Of a stretch of 64,000 nucleotides of DNA, positions 15,632 through 24,521 are shown in pieces. Source of the DNA: Neptuniibacter sp. 1_MG-2023 (GTDB lineage Bacteria; Pseudomonadota; Gammaproteobacteria; Pseudomonadales; Balneatricaceae); NCBI RefSeq assembly GCF_030547185.1, contig NZ_JAUOQR010000004.1, positions 124,001 to 188,000 of the forward strand, read 5' to 3'. A program made the translations under genes and the position numbers. The notes below the pieces were generated by a model. The model saw only the letters and a list, made by a program, of their open reading frames with translations, was not told the DNA's origin and searched no databases. The first letter of the stretch is position 1, and each line of letters opens with the position of its first letter.

Positions 15632-17415
15632 TGGGTAATATCAAGATAATAATCAGTACTGTACTGCTTGCCGTGACTTTAAATGCTTCGGCGGCGGCTA
15701 AAATTTCTGAGATAGAGTTTTCTGAAACACGTTTAGGCGATGTGGTTAGGGTGCTATCTGAATTATCACAGTCCAATATTATAGCGACTCCGAGTGCGAT
15801 TAATAAAAGCATTACTATACATCTTAAAAATGTTTCAGAGATTGATGCGATTAAATCGATCTGCCGCATTAGTGATCTGTGGTACCGCTATGATGAGGAT
15901 ACTCATACCTATCGAATCATGGGAAGAGAAGAATATACGCGCGATCTAGTTGTACGAGAGAGTCAACGGATTGAGGTGTTTAGATTACGTAATGCGAATG
16001 TGCAAATTGTTGCCCAAGCGATTGAAGATCTTTATGGCGATCGTGTTGAGTTATCTTTAGGTATTGAAGCAGGGCAGTCCACATCCACATCGAGCCGAAG
16101 CAGCAGTCGTTCAAGTAGTACATCCGGTCGTTCTTCAAGTCGTTCTTCAAGCAATTTGTCACAGCAGCGCTATGGTAGCAACGGTAATGCTGATACCTCT
16201 GAATTTTCAGTAGCGCAGATCGAGCAGCTTGCACGGGAAAGCAGCAATAGCAGCGTTATGCCGTTAGATCCTAATAAAATACAGGCGGTCACCTTACAGC
16301 CTCAGCCTATCTATGTGACGGTGAATAACGAGCATAATATGATTATTGCGCGAACTGATGATGATAAGGTACTTGCCTCCATCGCTAGTTTGGTTAAGCA
16401 GATGGATATTCCTGTTCCGCAAGTGATGCTGGAGATGAAAATTCTTAGTATCTCCTTAGGTGAAGATTTTAACTCTATTTTTAATTTTGAATTGGCCCCT
16501 TTTGGTAGTAATGATTCACTAACACCAACCTCATTTGGTAATAATGGCCTCTTAAATTCAGGCTCATTCCTTTACGAATATCTGAATGATCGTTTACGCG
16601 CTAACATTGAGTTTCTTGAAGAAAATAAGCGTTTAAAAGTATTGTCCAATCCGATGGTATTGGCGTCTAACCATCGCGAGGCTGACCTCTTTATTGGTGA
16701 AGAGAGCATTATGACGCGTGGTTTTACGTTTAACCCAGCTACCATCGATAGCGGTGTTGTTATTTCCCCTGCTTATATTGAGACGCAAACTGAGCTTAGA
16801 GAGATTGGTATCTCATTAAAGATCACGCCACGTATCAACTCAGATGGATCTGTCCTGTTGGATTTAGAACAAGAAAGTTCAACCTTGAATCCCGGTGGTG
16901 GGACTGTTCCTGTGACTGATGGCACAGGTAATGTAGTTAATCTCTCTATAGATACAATTAATACCTCCCGCCTAAGAGGTATAGTCGCGGCTCAAAACGG
17001 GTTGACCGTTGCAGTAGGTGGCTTAATTCGATCCACAGTTTCAAACAACGAACGTAAAGTTCCCTTTTTAGGCGATGTGCCGGTTTTAGGTGCTGCTTTT
17101 CGCAGTACGATTGAACAGGAAGAGGAAACTGAAATGGTGCTGTTAATTACACCGCGTATTTTGAATACACCGTCTAGCAGCCAAGAGTTAGAAAACAGTA
17201 ATAATCGTTTTTATCAACAACATAATCAGGGGTTTCCTGACTTAGAGAAACCAGAACCGCGTTTTTTTAAGGAAGAAAATAAAGCATTGAATAACCGAGC
17301 TCAACAACCGGAAGTTCAGCCTGTTCAGCAACTGCCGTCAAAGTCATCAAAAGGTACAAATGCAACACAGGGGTGGTGGGATTCTGCGGATCAAGTTATG
17401 TTTGATGCAGGTTAA
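15631..17415 (+). CDS. Secretin (GspD/PilQ/MshL family)
   Basis: The 594-residue outer-membrane channel has a signal peptide ending ASA-A near residue 23, periplasmic N-domains (about 30-260) and a C-terminal secretin core. The core has the family signatures SNPMVLASNHREADLFIGEE, GISLKITPRI, VAVGGLI and PFLGDVPVLGAAFR, then VLLITPRIL. A low-complexity run of Ser and Arg (about 150-180) interrupts the N-domains. A 70-residue Gln/Pro-rich tail follows the core. No lipobox is seen, so a pilotin-free or separate-pilotin assembly is possible. It is the last gene of the locus and is followed by a terminator. Confidence 0.92.
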   Translation: MGNIKIIISTVLLAVTLNASAAAKISEIEFSETRLGDVVRVLSELSQSNIIATPSAINKSITIHLKNVSEIDAIKSICRISDLWYRYDEDTHTYRIMGREEYTRDLVVRESQRIEVFRLRNANVQIVAQAIEDLYGDRVELSLGIEAGQSTSTSSRSSSRSSSTSGRSSSRSSSNLSQQRYGSNGNADTSEFSVAQIEQLARESSNSSVMPLDPNKIQAVTLQPQPIYVTVNNEHNMIIARTDDDKVLASIASLVKQMDIPVPQVMLEMKILSISLGEDFNSIFNFELAPFGSNDSLTPTSFGNNGLLNSGSFLYEYLNDRLRANIEFLEENKRLKVLSNPMVLASNHREADLFIGEESIMTRGFTFNPATIDSGVVISPAYIETQTELREIGISLKITPRINSDGSVLLDLEQESSTLNPGGGTVPVTDGTGNVVNLSIDTINTSRLRGIVAAQNGLTVAVGGLIRSTVSNNERKVPFLGDVPVLGAAFRSTIEQEEETEMVLLITPRILNTPSSSQELENSNNRFYQQHNQGFPDLEKPEPRFFKEENKALNNRAQQPEVQPVQQLPSKSSKGTNATQGWWDSADQVMFDAG

Positions 17416-17426
17416 GAACTGATTTT

Positions 17427-17460
17427 AAAAAAGCGAGTGACAGGACGCCACTCGCTTTTT
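17427..17460. terminator. Bidirectional intrinsic terminator between the secretin and haem genes
   Basis: A 12-13-bp stem (aaaaagcgagtg paired with cactcgcttttt) has a 9-10-base loop. It has A-runs on one side and T-runs on the other, so it can stop transcripts from both converging gene sets. Confidence 0.85.
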
Positions 17461-17480
17461 GTTTAAACCGGCCAATCTAC

Positions 17481-18005
17481 TTATGCCGCGTTGCGTTTTG
17501 TATGTCCACCGGTCATATGCTGTACTTCGTTACCGGTTAGACCATCGCCGGCTAAAGTGTAGGCTTTACCAAACCCTTTAACGTATCGGCCTCCTGTGGG
17601 GATTAATTTAAACAGCTTAAAGTCAGACAGTTGGCTAAGTTTATTAATTCGATCCCCGTGACGTTTAGCTAAGGTATTGATGCCGAAGCTCCATTCTTGG
17701 CTGTCGTATGAGAGAAGTTCAGCTTTTATGGAGTAATTAACACGCTTACGTGCAAACAACTCTTTGGCGCTGTCTTCATCCTGAATAATCATCACAGCCG
17801 CAACGGAGTTTTCTTGCAGATTGGTCGCATGTACGGCCATTTCACTCAGTAACACGTATAAACAATCATCGCCAATTGCGAAGGGGGAATATGAGGCATA
17901 AGGCTCGCCATTTTTTCCTACAGTCGCTAACTGTAAGCTTCGACGGCTATTGATAAATGTTAAGACTTCTTCTTGTACACGGGTTTGCAATAAATCGTTG
18001 CTCAT
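17481..18005 (-). CDS. hutZ: Haem utilisation protein HutZ/HugZ family
   Basis: This 174-residue protein has the pyridoxamine-oxidase-like split-barrel fold of HutZ. Family segments visible are RSLQLATVGKNGEPYASYSPF near residues 20-40 and YVKGFGKAYTLAGDGL near 140-155. Members bind haem and degrade it to release iron, using reductants rather than a classical haem oxygenase. The gene is the last of the receptor-hutX-hutZ group and its start is 9 bp after the hutX stop. The C-terminal tail GGHTK resembles the haem-contacting His-containing tail of the family. It is cytoplasmic, with no signal peptide. Confidence 0.85.
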   Translation of the reverse strand: MSNDLLQTRVQEEVLTFINSRRSLQLATVGKNGEPYASYSPFAIGDDCLYVLLSEMAVHATNLQENSVAAVMIIQDEDSAKELFARKRVNYSIKAELLSYDSQEWSFGINTLAKRHGDRINKLSQLSDFKLFKLIPTGGRYVKGFGKAYTLAGDGLTGNEVQHMTGGHTKRNAA

Positions 18006-18014
18006 GGAAAATTC

Positions 18015-18428
18015 CTAATCTTTTTTTAAGCTAAACTGCTGTTTTATTTGTTTAAAACGAGAGACTTGGTCGGCTATTAATTCACCATCCTCTGTTCGTC
18101 CTAAAAATACTTTGAAAATGTTGCTATCGTCTTTATCTTGGAAATTGAAGGCGTAACTTTCCTGACCTCGATGAGGCTTATCTTGGAAGTTTATATGGTG
18201 AATGCTGTTTAGGTTTATATGTCCATGAAAGCCAGGAACGGGGCCTGTTAGGTTGTAGTAACCATGGCCAATTTCACCCTTTGGAAATACACCTTTAAAT
18301 TCAAATACAGACCCAGCATGTAAAATAATAGTCGTGGTGTTACCCCAAGTTGCTAGCTCCCTCAACAGGGCTTCAGCTTGATCGCCAGGGAGTTGTGTAT
18401 TTAGGGACTGAGTGTCTTCTTTATTCAT
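18015..18428 (-). CDS. hutX: Cytosolic haem carrier HutX family
   Basis: This 137-residue cytoplasmic protein matches HutX/HuvX proteins that hold haem and pass it to HutZ. The family-like central part reads GYYNLTGPVPGFHGHINL and is followed by SIHHINFQDKPHRGQESYAF (about residues 58-97). It is shorter than some relatives (about 165). It is followed at 9 bp by hutZ and preceded by a large inverted repeat after the receptor gene, so its expression is probably lower than the receptor's. No signal peptide is seen. Confidence 0.85.
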   Translation of the reverse strand: MNKEDTQSLNTQLPGDQAEALLRELATWGNTTTIILHAGSVFEFKGVFPKGEIGHGYYNLTGPVPGFHGHINLNSIHHINFQDKPHRGQESYAFNFQDKDDSNIFKVFLGRTEDGELIADQVSRFKQIKQQFSLKKD

Positions 18429-18452
18429 TAGTTTTTATGCTCTAAGTTGGAA

Positions 18453-18490
18453 ATTAACAGAGCGATTCAAAGGAGAGTCGCTCTGTTAAT
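18453..18490 (-). terminator. Intercistronic inverted repeat between the haem receptor and hutX
   Basis: A perfect 13-bp stem (attaacagagcga at 18453-18465 with its complement at 18478-18490) has a 12-base loop. It lies 14 bp past the receptor stop. There is only a short T-run on the minus strand, so it is likely a partial terminator or an mRNA-stabilising element. Confidence 0.6.
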
Positions 18491-18503
18491 TAAATGCCTT
18501 TAT

Positions 18504-20468
18504 TTAGAACTTATATGTGGCGGCTAAAGATACTTCGCGACCCGCTTCATAAATTTCAGCCCATGCGCGACGGTAATATTCATCCGTTGCATTATTAACC
18601 GTGAGGTTTATGGTCAAATCTTTGAGAGCTGCTGGCTGCCAAGCGGCGTAGAGGTCAGTGATAGTGTAGTCATCATAAACATCACCTGTAGATAAGTTCT
18701 GTTCTTCAGCATGTAGGACTCGTACACCTGCTTTTAGCTGATCATTCAGGAAGCTGGAACTTAGGTCTGCAGACCAAGTATCGGCTGGGATGTTGTTGAG
18801 TGCGTCACCTGTTGCTAGGTCTTTACCTCGGGTTTGTCCGTAACCTAATGCCAAATTGACATTGTTTTGGCTATATACAGCACTCACTTCAAATCCGTGC
18901 AGTTTTGCTTTATCAACGTTTTCCCAATAAGTGTTACCGGGGAATGGATTCATCGATACGGTCTGCTCAATAAAGTCATCTACACGGTTTTCAAAGATGG
19001 ATGTTTTTAATGTCCAAGCGTTATTGATCTTTAACTTAGCCAGTAATTCGGTATTGGCTGCTTTTTCAGCTTTCAAATCAGAGTTAGGTATAAAGGTATT
19101 ACACATACCTGGCCCCATACAGAAGTGAGTGCCTGTACTGTAAAGCTCCTCAGCTGTTGGCGCTCGGAAGGCTCTATCATGTCGAAGGGTGAGTTCTAGG
19201 TTATCAGTTGTTTTCCAGACCAGTGCAGCAGAAGGGGACAGCTCATTATCTGAGCGGCTATCATCTAAGTTGTTAGCTGTAACTGAAAAGTAGTCGTAAC
19301 GGGCGCCTAATTCTACAGACCATTTATCTGATAGAGGGATAATACCTTGGGCAAAAGCGCCCCAGATATCAATGTCTGCATCAGGAGGTGTTGGACGGTC
19401 GGCGCCACTACGTTCAGCGGAAAAATTACTATGTGAACCATCAACCCCATAAAGCAGTGTGATATCACCAAACTGTGACAGGTTGTTAAGGTTTAAGCCG
19501 TATGTGTCTTTTTCAGTGTTATCTATACGCCCATCACTCACACGAGACTCATCAACATCGACACTATTCCAGTAAGCCATTATCTGTGCATTGAGTAGTG
19601 GTGATTCTGTATTGATTCTATAGTCAGCAGATAGGCTGTTGTTAACTTGATCTTTGTCGATAAGAAAAACGCTGCTGCCGTTGACTTGGGATGCTCCATT
19701 AGAAGGAACTCCACCTTCAACCGTTGCGTGGCGCGCATTAAAAGCGATGGATTGATCCTCGTTAATTTGCCATTCAATCTTAGCTAAAGCACCTTGATCT
19801 TCTGAAGCCGAGTCTTCTAACGGCTCGCCGTTACCCATTTCGATATTATTAGAATCGCGACCATAACCACTAATTAACCAATCGACGGAGTCTGTACGAC
19901 CCGCGACAACGGCTGTTGTCGTTAATTGGTCATTGTTGAAGTTAAAACTGCTTTTGATTAGGCCGCCTACATCTGCATCGCCCTCTAAAATATCTGCTGC
20001 GTCAATGGTGCTTTGTGCAACTACACCCCCTAAAGCGCCAGATCCCCAAAGAGTACTTGCCGGCCCTTTAACGACTTCAACTGACTTCAGTATTATTGGA
20101 TCTAAAAAGTAGCTGGCTCGATGACCAGATTCAAAATCTTGTCTAACACCATCAACGGTTTGCAATACTCGATTGTCACCTAAACCTCGTATGTTAATAG
20201 TCTGGAAGCCAGGGCGAGAGCCACCATCGATTAATATATTAGGTTCATTCGCTAGGACTTCAGCGACCGACTGCGGTTGAATGCTATCGATTGTTTCCTT
20301 ATCAACAACGGTGATTGGACGTGAAACCTCATCAGATTTTTGTTCCATTCGGGTTGCGCTGACAACTACTTCACCGACATTAAAGACTAGGCTGTTATCA
20401 ACAGCATCGGCCATTGCTGGAGCTGAAATAATACTACTGATGAGCACCGCTAAAGGTTTAGGTTTCAT
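18504..20468 (-). CDS. TonB-dependent haem/haemoglobin receptor
   Basis: This 654-residue outer-membrane receptor has a signal peptide cleaved near AMA-D (about residue 21). A TonB box (GEVVVSATR, about 33-41) starts the plug domain, which includes the NIRGLGDNRVLQTVDG segment. The 22-stranded barrel follows and ends in an aromatic residue (YKF), as usual for these proteins. The FRAP motif (AFRAPTAEELY) and an NPDL-like NSDL with ensuing acidic residues support a haem receptor of the HutA/HmuR type. It is divergent from tonB and upstream of hutX and hutZ. Iron control through Fur is likely. Confidence 0.88.
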   Translation of the reverse strand: MKPKPLAVLISSIISAPAMADAVDNSLVFNVGEVVVSATRMEQKSDEVSRPITVVDKETIDSIQPQSVAEVLANEPNILIDGGSRPGFQTINIRGLGDNRVLQTVDGVRQDFESGHRASYFLDPIILKSVEVVKGPASTLWGSGALGGVVAQSTIDAADILEGDADVGGLIKSSFNFNNDQLTTTAVVAGRTDSVDWLISGYGRDSNNIEMGNGEPLEDSASEDQGALAKIEWQINEDQSIAFNARHATVEGGVPSNGASQVNGSSVFLIDKDQVNNSLSADYRINTESPLLNAQIMAYWNSVDVDESRVSDGRIDNTEKDTYGLNLNNLSQFGDITLLYGVDGSHSNFSAERSGADRPTPPDADIDIWGAFAQGIIPLSDKWSVELGARYDYFSVTANNLDDSRSDNELSPSAALVWKTTDNLELTLRHDRAFRAPTAEELYSTGTHFCMGPGMCNTFIPNSDLKAEKAANTELLAKLKINNAWTLKTSIFENRVDDFIEQTVSMNPFPGNTYWENVDKAKLHGFEVSAVYSQNNVNLALGYGQTRGKDLATGDALNNIPADTWSADLSSSFLNDQLKAGVRVLHAEEQNLSTGDVYDDYTITDLYAAWQPAALKDLTINLTVNNATDEYYRRAWAEIYEAGREVSLAATYKF

Positions 20469-20610
20469 GAATTCCCCTATTACGTCAATGAGAATTGAGT
20501 TTTCTAGCTTGCTGCATATAGCGTTATCAGCAATGGCTAGCTCGTTAAATTTGGAGTTTTTTCTATCTCTCTAGGTCCTGATTGAGGGGATGCTACTATT
20601 TAATAAACAT

Positions 20611-20641
20611 AATGTAAATGATAATGACTTGTATTTGCATT
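20611..20641. promoter_or_regulatory. Candidate Fur box in the tonB/receptor divergent region
   Basis: The stretch around aatgataatgacttgta matches the left half of the Fur consensus well and the right half only partly. It sits between the divergent receptor and tonB start codons, where a site controlling both directions is expected. A second, weaker match (around aatgagaattgag, 20487-20499) lies nearer the receptor start. Confidence 0.5.
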
Positions 20642-20739
20642 AGGTTTTGTCCTGTTTTATTATGGCGGTCATTATTAGTCTTAAAGAATCATCGGGCGCT
20701 TTTTTGCGCAAAGGTTATAGGGTTAGGTAACGGGTATTT

Positions 20740-21600
20740 ATGACTCAGTTGGTTAAGAGAAAATGGGGTTTACTTGGCTGGCGAGTGCTATTCATTAGTG
20801 CACTTATTTTGCTGCAAGAGTGGGCTTTCGCTGCGTTGGCAAAACCGAGCTTTATGGATGAGGCCTCGGGGAAAGGTAGTCAGCTATCGCTCGCGATCTC
20901 GTTTAGTCGGCCACAGCCTGAACCTACTCAGGGGAAAACAGTTAACTCTTTGCCTGCTCAAGAGGCATTAAGGCATACAGAGCCTAAGCCTGAGACAACA
21001 GCGGATAGACCTGTACCTAAAGAAGAGGTCACTAAGGCGCTTGTAGTCGCAAATAAAGTTACAAAGAAAACAAGCAAACCGGCTATTACACAGCCAGTAT
21101 CGAAAGAGGTTTTAAAGCCATCCTCCGTTCTCAAAAATAAGAGTGAAGCGCTAGCCAGTACCTCAGTGGCTAAGGTGGAACCGAGTATTAAGCAGGTAAA
21201 TCCTGATGCTAAAACGGTTGAACCATCATCGGTACAGACTAATTCAGATACTCAATCCCTCACAGACCTAGAGGCTAATCCTCCCCATCGGAGCACAAGT
21301 GATCAGATGGAAGTGAGCGAGCAAATTATTACTAAGCCTGTTTTTGCGGCACAGCCTAAGCCGCCTCGCTACCCAGCGGTTGCGCGTAAGCGAGGTCAAG
21401 AAGGCACTGTTTGGTTAGATATTTGGTTGGATGAAAAAGGTAACAAGTCAAAGCTGGAGGTTACTCAGAGTTCAGGTTTGGCTTTGTTAGATAAGTCAGC
21501 TTTAAAAGCTGTGTCCGAGTGGAAGTTCAAACCTTATGAAAGGAACGGTATCCGCATCGCTTCACGTGTCAGGATTCCAGTTGTTTTTTCGCTTAACTGA
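20740..21600 (+). CDS. tonB: TonB energy-transducing protein
   Basis: The 286-residue protein has one N-terminal membrane helix (about 14-34), a long Pro/Lys/Ser/Thr-rich periplasmic linker (about 50-195) and a C-terminal TonB domain. The domain carries PPRYPAVARKRGQEGTVWL and then the SGLALLDKSALKAVSEWKF signature. It delivers proton-motive force from ExbB/ExbD to outer-membrane receptors. It is the first gene of an operon with exbB, exbD and the haem ABC importer genes, and divergent from the haem receptor, so it is probably dedicated to haem uptake. Confidence 0.9.
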   Translation: MTQLVKRKWGLLGWRVLFISALILLQEWAFAALAKPSFMDEASGKGSQLSLAISFSRPQPEPTQGKTVNSLPAQEALRHTEPKPETTADRPVPKEEVTKALVVANKVTKKTSKPAITQPVSKEVLKPSSVLKNKSEALASTSVAKVEPSIKQVNPDAKTVEPSSVQTNSDTQSLTDLEANPPHRSTSDQMEVSEQIITKPVFAAQPKPPRYPAVARKRGQEGTVWLDIWLDEKGNKSKLEVTQSSGLALLDKSALKAVSEWKFKPYERNGIRIASRVRIPVVFSLN

Positions 21601-21630
21601 TCGTTTTTATAGGTTTTAAGATTATAAATT

Positions 21631-22182
21631 ATGAATATCCTTGTTTTAACGCAACAGTATTTGGGGCCGCTAGGAATCCCATTATTAATCTGCTCTGTTC
21701 TTACTCTTTTGATATTGCTTGAGCGTATAGCTGTGCTTTGTTATCACAGCATTCAGCGGAGCCTTCCTAGTGCTGGGATGGAACTACTTAATCAACATGC
21801 AGATCAATCACGGGTTATGAGGACGGATATAGCGGCAATATGGCTGCATAACAGACAACGAAAACTGAGCCATGGTATTCGTATGCTCCAAATTATCGCG
21901 TTAATTTCACCTTTGTTAGGGCTGCTCGGGACTGTGATTGGTCTGATTCAAGTGTTTGATGCCTTAGGTGATCACCAAGGACCGATTAACCCATCTATGA
22001 TGGCCGAAGGACTAGGAATCGCAATGAAAACAACAGCCGCTGGTTTGATTATTGCTGTTCCCGCGGTCATTGGGGCTCATGGCTTTCAGCTTTGGGTGGA
22101 TAAATTGATAGCAGTGACCGAGCAAGTACTTAATGTAGGTAATCTTCGGATCGAAGGTGTTTGCACTGAGGCGTTAAAATGA
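21631..22182 (+). CDS. exbB: ExbB-type proton channel subunit
   Basis: This 183-residue MotA/TolQ/ExbB-family protein has three membrane helices (about 14-32, 89-113 and 133-158). Conserved parts include ISPLLGLLGTVIGLIQVF and ATGLIIAVPAV-like AAGLIIAVPAVIGAHGF. It is of the short ExbB type, with little N-terminal periplasmic extension. It overlaps exbD by 4 bp. With ExbD it forms the proton-conducting motor for TonB in the inner membrane. Confidence 0.9.
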   Translation: MNILVLTQQYLGPLGIPLLICSVLTLLILLERIAVLCYHSIQRSLPSAGMELLNQHADQSRVMRTDIAAIWLHNRQRKLSHGIRMLQIIALISPLLGLLGTVIGLIQVFDALGDHQGPINPSMMAEGLGIAMKTTAAGLIIAVPAVIGAHGFQLWVDKLIAVTEQVLNVGNLRIEGVCTEALK

Positions 22183-22598
22183 TTCGTGTACAGCAGAAGA
22201 GCCAAATAAATAGCAGTGTAGAGCTCACCCCATTGATAGATATTATTTTTATAGTGGTGGTTTTTTTACTGTTAACTGCGAATACGCGTTTGCTCTCCTT
22301 GCCGGTCGATATACCAGACAGTGATAGTGATATTAGTCACCATTCCGAAGCGGTTACGCCGTTAACCATTAGTTTGTTGGATGAATCTCCCATCTATGCA
22401 ATTGGAGAAGATCGCTTTTATGAATGGGCCGAATTTAAACAGGCGCTGTTGGTAAATATTGCAGATCAAAAAGATCGGGCACTTTCAATTGCTGCTGCCC
22501 GTGATTCAGACGTCGAACCTTTGTTAAAACTTTTAGCCCTCCTCAATGAGCAGCAAATAACTAACACTCAAATTTTAATGGAAGACGCACAGCCATGA
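22179..22598 (+). CDS. exbD: ExbD-type motor subunit
   Basis: The 139-residue protein has a single N-terminal membrane helix (about residues 20-40) that includes the essential acidic residue in ELTPLIDIIFIVVVFLLL. The C-terminal periplasmic domain is typical of ExbD/TolR. It starts within the exbB stop codon and its own stop overlaps the start of the haem-binding protein gene (ATGA). It works with ExbB to energise TonB. Confidence 0.9.
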   Translation: MIRVQQKSQINSSVELTPLIDIIFIVVVFLLLTANTRLLSLPVDIPDSDSDISHHSEAVTPLTISLLDESPIYAIGEDRFYEWAEFKQALLVNIADQKDRALSIAAARDSDVEPLLKLLALLNEQQITNTQILMEDAQP

Positions 22599-23497
22599 TC
22601 TCTTTGCCGTTTCGATTATTTACACAAAAAAAGAATAGGTTTTCAGTCGTGAACTGGATGAAACTTATCCTATTAATTGCGTTACCTGTTTCAGTTTATG
22701 CAGCGGATGAACAGCGTTTAATTAGTACTGATGCGGGTGTTACTGAGCTGATTTTTGCTCTTGGCTTTGAAGATGACCTGATTGCCGTAGATGTGACTAG
22801 CAAGCTGCCAGAGGGGTATCCTAAACTCCCCAATATTGGTTATCACCGCACTTTGTCTGCTGAAGGTTTAATGAGTTTAAATCCATCGGTAGTGATAGGG
22901 AGTGAACATATAGGTCCTTCATCCGTTGTGACAGCACTAAAGCAAGCAGATGTTCAATTTGTACAGTTAAGCAGTGCAAAAAATAGTGAACAACTTCGTG
23001 ACAATATACGTTCGCTATCTCTGGCTTTAGAGCAGAAGGAAAAGGGGCAAGCTTTGCTTGAATCTATTGATCAAAAACTAGCGACACTTGATAAGGTGAA
23101 CTTATCGGGGGAGCGCGTAGCGTTTTTATTATCTATGGATGATAGTAAATTACGTTTAGCAGGAGAGGGGACAACGGGCCATTCCTTTATCGAATTAATG
23201 AAAGCTAGCAATGTAGCTGACTTTAAAAACTACCGAAATATATCGGCTGAATCACTGTTTGAAATGAAACCCTCTGTGATTATCGTTGCAGGTAGTGATG
23301 TAGAGAATGCAGTGCAAAGCTTGCTTGCGGCTAATCCTGTACTCGCTCATACACCCGCGGTCAAAAATAAACGTATTGTGGCCGTGAATGGTTCCGCTTT
23401 AGTTGCTGGTTTGAGTGTATCGGCTATTAATGAAGCGATTCGTTTAACTCAGCAGCTATCTAATCCGCAAATTCTTGCTCGTCAGGAAAATAATTGA
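22595..23497 (+). CDS. hmuT: Periplasmic haem-binding protein HmuT
   Basis: This 300-residue class-III binding protein has a long N-terminus and a hydrophobic export segment (about 22-36) cleaved near VYA-A. A shorter version could begin at an internal Met near residue 22. Visible segments include VTELIFALGFEDDLIAVDVTS and a long alpha helix typical of haem/cobalamin-type binding proteins. It is placed between exbD and the permease, with overlapping ATGA/TGATG junctions on both sides. It should capture haem in the periplasm and deliver it to HmuUV. Confidence 0.87.
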   Translation: MISLPFRLFTQKKNRFSVVNWMKLILLIALPVSVYAADEQRLISTDAGVTELIFALGFEDDLIAVDVTSKLPEGYPKLPNIGYHRTLSAEGLMSLNPSVVIGSEHIGPSSVVTALKQADVQFVQLSSAKNSEQLRDNIRSLSLALEQKEKGQALLESIDQKLATLDKVNLSGERVAFLLSMDDSKLRLAGEGTTGHSFIELMKASNVADFKNYRNISAESLFEMKPSVIIVAGSDVENAVQSLLAANPVLAHTPAVKNKRIVAVNGSALVAGLSVSAINEAIRLTQQLSNPQILARQENN

Positions 23498-24519
23498 TGC
23501 AAAGGTCCGTTTCAGTATGCGCCTTAGCATTAGCGAGTCTTTTGATTGCCTGTGCACTCTTATCACTTGTGTTAGGGGCGATGAATTTACCGGTATACGA
23601 TAGTTTATTGATTGTTGTAGATGACCTTTTTGGTGCTAATTTCAGTCAACTAGAAGGTTATCAGCAGGTTGTTGTTTTAGAGCTTCGTTTACCTCGATTA
23701 TTATTAGCTATTTTTGTCGGGGCCATATTGGCCCAATGCGGTGCGGTTGCTCAGGGCTTATTTCGTAATCCGTTGGCAGATCCTGGCATTATCGGTGTTT
23801 CTTCTGGAGCAGCGGTGGGCGCTATTTTAGCGATTGTTGTGTTTCCGGCTGTTTGGGGAAGTTGGACAATCCCTACGATGGCCTTTGTTGGTGGTTTGCT
23901 CACTACTTTGCTGGTCTATGGTTTAGCGCAATCAAAAAATGGCACCTCCGTATTAGTATTATTACTGGCCGGTGTCGCTATATCCGCTTTCGCCGGTGCT
24001 GCTATCGGTTTCTTAAGTTATTTTGCGGATGATGCCAGTTTACGTGAACTGAATGTCTGGCAGATGGGTTCATTAACCGGTGCGAGTGATGCTAACTTAT
24101 GGCTAGCTTTTACAACAATGCTGCTATTAATGATCGCCTTTCAGCGTCGGGCCCAAGCTTTAAATGCGTTACTTTTAGGTGAACCCGAGGCGCGTCACTT
24201 AGGTATAGATGTTGAGCAGCTAAAGTTACAAATGATTATTCTTACCGCTATAGGTGTTGGTGTGGCGGTTTCCTGTTCAGGCATTATCGGTTTTGTTGGC
24301 TTAGTTGTGCCTCATTTGGTTCGTTTAGCCACAGGGCCGAACCATCATTTCCTACTGCCTTTATCAGCTCTGCTAGGTGCTGTTCTACTGATGGGTTCCG
24401 ACCTGTTAGCCCGTCTTGTCGTACAGCCTGCGGAACTTCCCGTAGGTTTAGTTACGGTGTTATTGGGCGCTCCGTTCTTCCTGATTTTGTTAATCCAACA
24501 GCGTAAAAACTGGAGTTGA
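23497..24519 (+). CDS. hmuU: Haem ABC permease HmuU
   Basis: This polytopic permease of about 340 residues belongs to the FecCD/BtuC family. It has the conserved RLPRLLLAIFVGAILAQCG segment, the ...NPLADPGIIGVSSGAAVG motif and a C-terminal GIIGFVGLVVPHLVR. The ATG at 23497 overlaps the hmuT stop; an in-frame TTG one codon earlier is less likely. It forms the membrane channel for haem import with HmuV. The gene order tonB-exbBD-hmuTUV is typical of haem loci of Gram-negative bacteria. Confidence 0.92.
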   Translation: MQRSVSVCALALASLLIACALLSLVLGAMNLPVYDSLLIVVDDLFGANFSQLEGYQQVVVLELRLPRLLLAIFVGAILAQCGAVAQGLFRNPLADPGIIGVSSGAAVGAILAIVVFPAVWGSWTIPTMAFVGGLLTTLLVYGLAQSKNGTSVLVLLLAGVAISAFAGAAIGFLSYFADDASLRELNVWQMGSLTGASDANLWLAFTTMLLLMIAFQRRAQALNALLLGEPEARHLGIDVEQLKLQMIILTAIGVGVAVSCSGIIGFVGLVVPHLVRLATGPNHHFLLPLSALLGAVLLMGSDLLARLVVQPAELPVGLVTVLLGAPFFLILLIQQRKNWS

Positions 24520-24521
24520 TC

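Noticed and set aside
5556-17415. Assignment of the pilus-like locus to the MSHA operon
   Set aside because: The gene order differs, no MshM or MshN-like gene is present, and a PilT-like ATPase is included.
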